DNA from: Asparagopsis taxiformis | Taxonomy: Eukaryota > Rhodophyta > Florideophyceae > Bonnemaisoniales > Bonnemaisoniaceae | NCBI GenBank assembly: GCA_030407315.1 | Contig: JALQPE010002268.1 | Location: 1 to 64,000 of the forward strand | Reading direction: 5' to 3' | Length of the DNA: 64,000 nt | Part shown: positions 23,201 through 30,944 of the stretch, one piece after another | Position numbering within the stretch: the first letter of the stretch is position 1 | Layout: the number at the start of each line of letters is the position of its first letter | The notes under the pieces: generated by a model | Seen by the model: the letters and a program-made list of their open reading frames with translations, nothing else | What the model was told of the DNA's origin: nothing | Database searches by the model: none | Made by a program: the position numbers and the translations under genes

Positions 23201-24144
23201 TGGAATTTGCCATTCTGGAACAGACGCGTGTCGGCGGACAGATGCGTGTTCTGCGACCTCAGCACCGTCACAGTGATACGCGAAGAGCTCACATACCCCA
23301 CAGCCAACATATTGTTGCGCAGGTCCTCCACGTGGTCTTCTTTCACATCCCGAAGGGTCACGGCCGGTTCCACTAGCTGCCTCACCAACACAGTCGCTCC
23401 TTCTCCGACGTAATCCGACGTCACAAACTTGGGCACCGTAATTTGCGTCCCCTGCTGCTCACGAATGCTTTCCGCCACCTCCGGTTCGTCGTCCACCTCG
23501 GTTACGTCCTGCGTAGTAGCTTCGGTGACGTTGGAGCGAGCAGGGTGCTTCGTGCCTCCACTGGAGGCTCTGGCAGAGCGAGCAGGGCGCTTCGTGCCTC
23601 CCGAAACCGGAATGGAGCGTGCTGGATGCTTCGTACCCCCCGAACCAGTGATTTCGCCTGCTGGACCGGTACTGGGCATCCGTCCCGAGCTGGCCTGGTT
23701 CGTCGCTGCGTTGAAGTTTGACGCTGCAGCAGGGGTACGAATGTCGCTAGGGCCATCCTCCGCAGCGGGGCGCATCATCCGAGTATCCCAAGGGTAAAAC
23801 GCCGCGGCGTATGCTCCACCCATCGTCTCCGGCGGTCCCTCGGCGCCATCAAACATGTACGGGAACGGGAGGTCCTTGAACTTGTCCTTAGTCGCAATGT
23901 TGCGCACGACGATATAGTCCGCCTCGTCGGTTTCCGGCAGCTTGTGGTTGTGCAGCGTGCGCGGAAGGCCAACATCGCCACCAGCAGTGCTCACCGAAGC
24001 CGTCCCAATATGCACAGCCGCACCGTCCACGTCCGCAAACAAATTGACATCGACGCCGCGCTTGAGTCCGCGCGACTCCGCTGACGCGCTCACTTGATCG
24101 CCGCAAACCGTTGAAAACAAACTGCTGAAATGCGTATCCGCCAT
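20221..24144 (-). CDS. ParB-like/2OG-Fe(II) oxygenase-like protein
   Basis: This is a 1307-aa protein without introns. I chose the ATG at 24144 (context ACCATGG), not the first in-frame ATG at 24327, because of its strong Kozak match. Residues about 168-204 hold three copies of GGTK(H/R)PARS. Residues about 240-340 form a ParB-like domain with VIDGLHRLNAM (D-G-x-H-R near 324). A basic stretch (about 620-660) and an acidic linker follow. The C-terminus resembles a phytanoyl-CoA dioxygenase-type fold: HND near 1103 as the Fe-binding HxD, an IWVCPGSHKYV strand, and the distal His in VQHAGAG near 1177. The substrate is unknown; oxidation of a modified base or a protein is possible. The second ParB + oxygenase pair (49498-53165) has the same order of parts. 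It sits inside the 19.4-kb transposon. Confidence 0.8.
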   Translation of the reverse strand: MADTHFSSLFSTVCGDQVSASAESRGLKRGVDVNLFADVDGAAVHIGTASVSTAGGDVGLPRTLHNHKLPETDEADYIVVRNIATKDKFKDLPFPYMFDGAEGPPETMGGAYAAAFYPWDTRMMRPAAEDGPSDIRTPAAASNFNAATNQASSGRMPSTGPAGEITGSGGTKHPARSIPVSGGTKRPARSARASSGGTKHPARSNVTEATTQDVTEVDDEPEVAESIREQQGTQITVPKFVTSDYVGEGATVLVRQLVEPAVTLRDVKEDHVEDLRNNMLAVGYVSSSRITVTVLRSQNTHLSADTRLFQNGKFHANANVTVIDGLHRLNAMHSIADDFTRLTRMHRTKLPQDANRLRWVTQPLDVYYLRRKDDSDLQPHEIIHKSAESNHTTGTQLTERSLVRILSSIQQFIRTIAVANNVENAGDLRESDVIRTLFEAQFMGMMNSTNTARRWTRLAIATLKHPVLDEVLRELNNSERRNEIGITHLDHKIVRELLEENFVFVLRGLSEYLNPAHGGRPDGRFDVNDFYTYVRRVTAIANSLYAAFGRPKSIMRKSFLSTEMAIGSVKQPKELQWHLTNAIAMYRGDDRSSEVRMRRRTTRLQDLETNLKEFFNPTLKKKTKARRKRRPSAANVRLTHKKQRNVEHEPASHGIRRRSQRLRSTGSTRLEEEEPVVVQQSAGEEEQAVVDKPTDQQQATASGDEGDEDSARSPDSAVEIVPQDNQRAGATPSNQESVHTASDEEDKQGADEGQVESKGVREVTITFTVPEGVEVDEDGYIVRDSPSEHDLLFDDRMPSLPDDFEVKDRAEGHHLAQRPADVIASVRVGCLPPIELRLLLESVEIDEEGREVRYLKQVAMDPVFEGLHIPEQHRARHLVFEIDTIYPMFFAAWKMAAKAMCEPTSTFLPSRLDFAQVARMSTSWKDSYEAGTGMAYFHNCRTEINERGYTVMHNFADVSYLDASDKFPFDLGLMEEIPNQELFRYFLGTWEGEQVHKDPGNRQLWSPIVNTGDDETDEKNRNEGRARFTSTRHCLVDYAENDETHIDRFKFVTRRALLDVWLGILVRLIGLEECGLPGEKLVMPASGGRFLITGKGCPRQVPHNDFPVPPRDRKDQLPGYFVIANGDDPFPIWVCPGSHKYVFSKALELDMYAKTMKLKKVIVPPRSVFIGHGHVQHAGAGHVDRVVSHTTTRYHTYFRNASYPIPDNVSFGFIRRLGFEEEVIPNALRRSARQSQPAPVNVRHKTVVPIPVKKDRRPKTGQLGIMRMKTTERKPISYTISDVPFMPIMPGDPEYSGDEEEEQFSDG

Positions 24145-24492
24145 GGTTGTTGAGTTGGAAAGGAAAAGAGATGGTTGACGTTGACGTATTGGAGTGATGT
24201 GGATGGTATGTTTCACGTTAAGTTGAAGAATGGTCGTGAACGCCAATCGCTGGAAATAATAACACAATAGAACCGAAATTTTGTTAGGTACACACCTATC
24301 GTGACCGCTGGAATGCAAGAGAGGCAATCGAGATGTGAGTGTCCGTTCGGAACGGGCCCGAGTCGGGCTCTCGAAACCTGACGAGGTGGCGTGAAGCAGG
24401 CAGTGTCCTTGATGTGTAATGTGTTAAAATTACAGCTGTCAAGCTAGGCGGCTTTTGGGGCGGCTGCGAGCACCCCTTTATCCGGGGAACAC

Positions 24493-24695
24493 CCTGATTT
24501 GAGTTAAAATTTGGGCTATTCTCAAAAACATGCACATGTGAACATGTTTTTGAGATGGGGGTGTGCCGTACGGCACAATCGACCCGCCCAAATCGTTGAT
24601 TTTTGCAAGATTTTTTGTGCCCGAAATTTTAGAATTTCTGGGCTGGCCAGCAGTGCATCTGAGCTGGACATCCACCGGACGTCCATTTCAGGTTG
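24493..24695 (+). repeat. Repeat U, copy 2
   Basis: This is a full-length unit in the same orientation as copy 1, so copies 1 and 2 form direct repeats around the ParB/oxygenase gene. Upstream bases 24435-24492 also resemble the sequence outside copy 6 (GCGAGCACCCC and ACAGCTGTC segments). Confidence 0.85.
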
Positions 24696-26559
24696 GTCGT
24701 GTGCTGCCTACATCCACGCATTGCAGCAACTAAGCAGGCGGGTTCACTACTAATATAAAGTGCACGGAATATGAGTAACGTGATGGGTGGGTAGTGTTTG
24801 TGTTGAGGGAGTAAGCGGGACCATGATGAAACACGGAAGAAGATGTCACCTAGCATAACTTAGGCTTAAAGCCTGGAATCGAACCTTCGTAAGACGCCAT
24901 TTTGGCTTACAGTTAGTGCTTACAGAAGCCAGTGATGACCCCGCTCGGGGCGGCGGCTCCGGTGCCTGGGGCCGTTGTGGCCAAATTAGACACCTTGATT
25001 TGAATTAAAATTTGGGCTATTCTCAAAAACATGCACATGTGAACATGTTTTGAGATGGGGGTGTGCCGTACGGCACAATCGACCGCCCAAATCGATGTTT
25101 TTTTACAATTTTTTTGTGCCCGAAATTTTAGAATTTCTGGGCTGGCCAGCAGTGCAATCGAGCTGGACATCCACCGGACGTCCATTTCAGGTTGTCGTGA
25201 GAGAGTGGGGTGGGACCATGATGGAACAAGGACCAAGACCTGTCCCTGGCGTATTGAGCCTGAAATCGACCCTTCGTGAGACGCGATTTTGGCTTACAGG
25301 TAGTGCTTACAGAAGCCAGTGACAACCCCACTCGGGGCGGCGGCCGGTGCCTGGGGCCGTTGTGGCCAAATTAGACACCATGATTTGAATTAAAATTTGG
25401 GCTATTCTCAAAAACATGCACATGTGAACATGTTTTTGAGATGGGGGTGTGCCGTACGGCACAATCGACCCGCTGAATCAAGGCTTTTTACAATATTTTT
25501 GCTGCCCGAAATTCTACAATTTCTGGGCTGGCCAGTAATGCAATAGCTATCTGCTCTAAACCGATTCTAACAAGCAGAAAGAATCCTCTCCTTCATGACG
25601 ATGCTCTCGAATTGAGTGCAATGCAACGGACTCCCTCCAAGAGAACGACAAAGCATCGTCTTTTGCAAGGCATTTCCGTACGAAAAATAATCGAAAAACA
25701 TATTTGACTTTAACCTAACAGCTATCGCGAGCACCGTACTCAGCTATATTTCCTCTGTAATTTCCTTCCTCCAACCAATCAATAGCCGCTTGGTCACAGG
25801 CTTAAAAGCCTTCCACTATCTGTCCTATCCATCGAAGACCCTCGGAGGGTTCGATCCAGGCCTTGATCACCCATGATGGGTGTGCAACCCGAGAAATTGA
25901 AAATGGAACATATTGCGACAGGGACGAGATATCATTCAATGAAAGAGAAGTTCTCTTTCGTTTACTTTTTTCTAACAAGATTCTAAACGTCTACAAACCC
26001 TATGTCGTCCGTCCGTTTTCATCCCGGAGAGATGTGGATGTGAGGTAAGACGCAGTGGTGATGTTGTGTTGATTCCCACAGACGGAGGTGGAGGAGGTGG
26101 CTACGGAGGAAGCCTGGAGAACTTCTCCGGTACTGACATCTCACATGTTGAGAACATGTGAGATGTCAGTACCCATGGATGAGAAGAAACACATGTTCAG
26201 GTCCGGTTCGGATATTCTTTCCATTAACGGAGGTGGAGGAGGCTATGGTGGAAGCCTGGAGAAGAATAGAATAGTCCTATACCCATGGATCACAAGAAGA
26301 CGTTGTTGGGCTCCTTTTCGAAGCCCATTCGTCTCTTGAATAAATTTAGCACCCAAATCATATACGATTGCCGAGTTGACACCCCGTATGTCTCGTTGGT
26401 AGAAATAGCAGGGGTTCCACCACTCAGCTGGCGGGAAGTAGTTACTGATTATATGAGATATGGCTTAGCTCCCGCCAAAACCGATAGCTCTGGGCTCAGG
26501 TTCTCCAAATGTGGTTATACGAATGTGTTCTGACAATGCTAGAAGACGAATATCTGCAT
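24696..26559. repeat. Duplicated spacer, repeat U copies 3 and 4, and a glycine-codon duplication
   Basis: A unit of about 385 bp is duplicated. Segments near 24870-24960 and 25250-25345 (GCCTGGAATCGAACCTTCGT-like, then GGCCGTTGTGGCC) each lead into a U copy: copy 3 at 24994-25194 and truncated copy 4 at 25381-25544. Near 26080-26115 and 26227-26262 a glycine-codon segment (GGAGGTGGAGGAGG) followed by GGAAGCCTGGAGAA occurs twice, possibly remnants of a coding repeat. No intact gene is seen. Confidence 0.6.
26129..26173. repeat. Perfect inverted repeat, 21-nt arms
   Basis: Arms of 21 nt, starting GGTACTGACATCTCACATG, flank a 3-nt spacer. It lies between the two glycine-codon duplicates. It has no T-run and no gene context to suggest a terminator. 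Confidence 0.85.
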
Positions 26560-26738
26560 CCTGATTTGAATTAAAATTTGGGCTATTCTCAAAAACATGC
26601 ACATGTGAACATGTTTTTGAGATGGGGATGTGCCGTACGGCACAATCGACCGCCGAAATCGATGTTTTTTGCAATTTTTTTCTGCCCGAAATTGTAGAAT
26701 TTCTGGTCTGGCCAGCAATGCATCTGAGCTGGACATCC
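26560..26738 (+). repeat. Repeat U, copy 5
   Basis: It has the same unit start (CCTGATTTGAATTAAAATTT) and lies 350 bp before the methyltransferase-SET gene. With the inverted copy 6 at 30510-30711 it brackets that gene, as terminal inverted repeats would. Confidence 0.85.
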
Positions 26739-27088
26739 CCATGTCCAGTGGCCGTCCGGATGTCGCTCACCTGGTAAGCGTGATGCACCTGTGACAACCT
26801 ATGTGACTGCAGTCACAGCCGCCATGGCGGCCGTGCAGTACAACACTCAAAGACAGGGAATCACAATCTTTTTAAAATTTTTCTCTACCACGTATCCGTC
26901 ACAACTTATTACCTACACCGGTTACGGGTTTCAAGACCTTTCCAGTGCTGTGTACCCGTATACTCTGTTCCGTTCGATATCAACCAGTGTTCCTCACGAA
27001 AGAGTGCAAACGTCACGAGATACGTCGTCAAATTTGACTGTCTCGCCGAGCGGTCGCCATCCTGTACCGAATTTCCACTCATTCCATT

Positions 27089-30000
27089 ATGACGAATAAG
27101 CGCAGGCGCAACAGCAATCCGATCGTTGACGACGCAACCGTGCCAATTCTGCGCGAACCCGCTAGCCCTTGGGAGGATTCTAGTGACATGGGTACACGTC
27201 GAAACGTAGGTCGCGCCGCCCGCGAAACTACTCTCGCTGGCAAAGACTTCCTCCGCCTCTTGCTGGATTTATTCGCCCACTCAAGTTTCGCAGACTTGAC
27301 GGACAAGCCGGGAGGTTTCACATACGCGGACCTTGGCGCTTGGGTTGCGCAGGGCACGGAAGAACAATTTCTGGCGCTGCAAGGTCGACTCAGCATGGCC
27401 TTCAGCGGTCGTTCGAAGAATGCTGGAGTCGAGGCGGATGTTGCCGAAATCGTCATGGCAGAGATGAACGTTGAGCGAGCCAAGCAGATTGTTCGTCTGG
27501 CATTACCGATTGCCGAGTTTTCAAGACAGGATGAGCGTATCGGGCAATGGGTTGAGCACTGCATCCTTTCTGGGATCGTGCCGCAGACCTTCCTTATTGG
27601 ATGTAACATGCTTCCTTCGCCACTACAGGCGCCGCAGCGCGGGGAACCAAGCGCCTTCGTTCTTGCTCCACCGGAAACGTTCGAGGTATTGATGTATTTC
27701 CAAGCGTTGTCTATCATCCGAAATCACAACAAGAACCTGCCGCGTCGCCGAATAGGCGACGCGGCCGAAGAGGGGAACGAAGCCGCACGCGTCCCAGCCC
27801 ATCGGAAAAGCACTAATCGAGCTTGTTACGTGGTTCAAGTTTTATACCATGCTTGGACCGATGTGGCCTTCGCCGCAAAGTTTTCCAGCTTCGAAGAGTT
27901 GATGGCGCCGTACATCATTTTCGACAGCAGTGAGCATTGGTTTGACGTGCTCGATGAAGGTCTATTCGCACCGATGGAGCAGAAGCTAGATCTCTACCAC
28001 GACAAAGCTCCCCTATCTCATCCTGATGGATATGGTGGAAAAGTAGAGACAAGAACCAGTGCGCAGCACAGTGCATTTAGGGACCTTGTGAGGAAGTTCT
28101 TCGACCGGTTGCAGTTTCTTATCGTCAACCCGGACCTGTACACCTGGCCGGAGTCCGACCGCTGGGGGGCGCTGGAAATATACTTGTCAAGCGGAAATCC
28201 GGACAAGCTGCCAGCGTACTTTGACACCCTCGACGAAGACGTTATGGCTGTCCTCCGCCCGGCACCACAAGCCGCGGACGCAGAAAAGGTCCCCAAGCCG
28301 GTTGATGACACTCCCACTCGTCGCAACACAGGAGGGAGAGGTTTGGTTCCGTCGACAAGACACACAACCAGGCTTCAACTTGGACCTGGGAGGACCAGTC
28401 TTACTGCCCAAGGGCCGTCTCCCCCGTCACCGTCACCCCATGCGACAGAAGAGCAGGAAAGTGAAGGGCAGGCTCTCGCAAAGGACTTTCTTTCGAAAAT
28501 GAGTCAGTATTGCCGGGTGTACGACGTCCCTTTCGAAGATTTGGTCAGTGCCGACGAGAGCCGAGAACACGTGCCCATCACGGGCAACGTTCAGCTCATT
28601 CTGACTGATCCGCCCTACAATGTTCGTCGTAAGAGGAACGATTCCAACTCTTCGTACGACAGGCTAACTGCAGAAGATATGCAGGCTAGCATCGAAGTGT
28701 TTGACGAGCTGTTGCGCCCCGGTGGCCACGGCATCGTGTTCTGCTCCGTTTTGCAGTTTTACGAATGGTTCCATTACTTGGAAACGTACAAAGGACCGCA
28801 GTCAGAAGGCCCAACTGATGCTGCTATGCTGCTGCCAGTGATGACGGATCGGATGAAGAAGAGGTTACGTCCATGAATTCGGACTCCGAAGCATCGCAGC
28901 ACAGTGGCGAAGAAAGTGCGGATGAGGAGGAGGAGGAGGACGTCGTTCGGAATTCAGTTTTCTTCGTTGACGAGGTACCTCTGTTGTTTGTCCGACTACC
29001 TGGGCACCTCTATCAAATGCCGGGGCGGAAGAGGTACCAACGCATGAACATGGCAGAGGTCGCTATCCACTTCTGGAAGCGAGGTGTTCCGTTCAAGACC
29101 GGAAGCGAGATGGTGGCCTATAGGAACCACGGATACATGGACGGCACGTACCCGGCGTGGTGCAACGTCACCATCAATATGCCCGCCATCGATTCGAATG
29201 AGATGGTGTGGCGAACAAGGAGCACAACCGGTGCTACGGTCAGAGTTCGTGCAGAGCAGAAGAGCGTCGCTCTCATGATGGAGTTGATCAGCCAGCATTC
29301 ACAGCCTGGTGATATTGTTGTCGATCCATTCTCTGGCACTTTCGCAACGGGAAAAGCAGCTATGAGCTTGCCTGAGCACCGTGTTTTCGTCGGCAGTGAC
29401 ATGGACAAATTGTGTGTGGCACGATCGCTTCCAAAGCTGTGTGCAGTCATGTCACGTGTAATTCTTTCAAACAACACTGACATGAGGGTCACGACAGAAG
29501 CGAAACAGAGTGCTGAGAAGTTCTTGGCGTCCCCCTCTGTCACGATGCGTACGCAGAGGGAACGCAGGATCATCGAACCCCCACCTGGCCTTTCCCTGTA
29601 CCAGAGGTTCCCGAAATATATTCGGCAGTACCTCTGGCAGCTGTGCCCAGAGTCGATTGCGTCGCACGAGCACATGGAAAAACCGGTACATTATTGGCCA
29701 CCTTCCCTGCGCCGCTGGTTGCAAACTGAAAACCCTCGCGTGATGCGGGCACACGATTGTGTTGCGAAAAAATTGAGCGTTCGACCATCGCTGATTAAGC
29801 ATCCAAATGCAGGAAGAGGGCTCTTCGCTGAACAGACATTTAATGTTGGCGACGAAGTATGTGCATACTACGGAACTGTTGTGTACTCTGATATGAGCAA
29901 GGAGTCGATGAGGTTCGCGTACGGAGAGGGTCACATGGCGATAACGAAGGAAACATTCTTGATGTATGCCATCAAGCTGTATGCAACAGCGGAGGACGAC

Positions 30001-30285
30001 GAAAACATCGAGCATCCAATTTGGATTGTTCCGGCTCCGTTCTGTTCGGCGCAGTTCATCAACGACCCGCGGTATTTGCGAGGTGAGGACACTCCGGCGG
30101 AAGACACCAGGCGGATGGCCAACGTCGAGTTTGTCGAGAACTACAGCAGCGGTTCGACGGGGAAGAAGCTCAAGGCGAAGGACCTAGAAAATCCGAAGAT
30201 CATTGTAGTACGTGCAATCCGCGATATCCGTCCGGGGCAGGAGCTCTACGTTCATTATGGGACAGCGTTTAGAGCATGGAATTAG
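27089..30285 (+). CDS. Beta-class DNA methyltransferase fused to a SET domain (one frame break)
   Basis: ORF 1 (27089-28876, 595 aa) ends in the catalytic motif LILTDPPYN (residue 507) and an RPGGH strand. ORF 2 (28873-30285, 470 aa) overlaps it by ATGA, one base back. It continues with a strand matching the 61557 protein and with motif I, VVDPFSGTF (about 150). DPPY before DPF-x-G is the beta-class order of N6-adenine/N4-cytosine methyltransferases (N6_N4_Mtase family). Motif I has F where the third Gly is usual. A SET domain follows: GRGLFAE (about 314), QFINDP (about 395, in place of the usual NH) and ELYVHYG near the end. The acidic linker reads well in the ORF 2 frame back to about 28820, so one protein with a single-base deletion or a frameshift is likely. 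Residues 230-330 of ORF 1 match a region in the 54730 and 61557 proteins. Start context is TATGACGAAT. Confidence 0.8.
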
Positions 30286-30944
30286 GGTCACGAAAGATGT
30301 TTTCATTTCGACTACAAATAAAGCTACGTTCCAGAGTTGAAGTATATCATATAATGCAGCATGTCCAGCCACCATTAGTCCAGGGTGAAACCTATTGAGC
30401 AGTACTCGCCTGTCAAAAACCAATCGTTCACACTCTAGGTGCACTTCGTCCGAGCAGTGAACCTGACTGCTTGGATGCTGTTATGCGTGCAGATGCAAAA
30501 TACACGACCAAGTTGAAATGGACGCCCGGTGGATGTCCAGCTCAGTTGCATTGCTGTCCAGCCCAGAAATTCTACAATTCAGGGCAGAAAAAAATATTGC
30601 AAAAAACATCGATTTCAGCGGTCGATTGTGCCGTACGGCACACCCCCATCTCAAAAACATGTTCACATGTGCATGTTTTTGAGAATAGCCCAAATTTTAA
30701 TTCAAATCAGGACGTCTTCCGGACATAGGGGTGCTCGCGGCCTAGCTCGACAGCTGTAATTGTACCTCATTAAATACTGTTGATGACTGCCTACCGTATA
30801 CAATCTGGGCTGTTGGCGTATTCTCCGGTACTTGACCTGACCTGAACGTTCATCGCAGACCGTTGTGGTTACCGACACTATACAGCAATCTTTTTTGTAT
30901 CTCGTGCAACTCAATCGTTCCATCGCTTCCGGGAAAGCTTCATT
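30286..30944. repeat. Repeat U, copy 6 (inverted, 30510-30711) and spacer
   Basis: Copy 6 is the reverse complement of copy 5 and ends at 30711. Beyond it, 30712-30770 resembles the sequence before copy 2 (GCGAGCACCCC, ACAGCTGTC), so the true repeated end is longer than 200 bp. The remainder holds the probable promoter of the coiled-coil gene. Confidence 0.7.

Noticed and set aside
24865..24905. tRNA-like GGTTCGATTCC segment on the minus strand
   Set aside because: The T-loop-like string recurs in the duplicated spacer near 25255 with changes. I cannot build matching T, anticodon and acceptor stems around it. A tRNA-derived SINE fragment is possible but unsupported.
28816..28876. An intron joining the two methyltransferase ORFs
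   Set aside because: No GT donor and AG acceptor pair removes the stop and restores frame with a sensible length. The acidic linker reads through in the downstream frame, so a one-base change is simpler.
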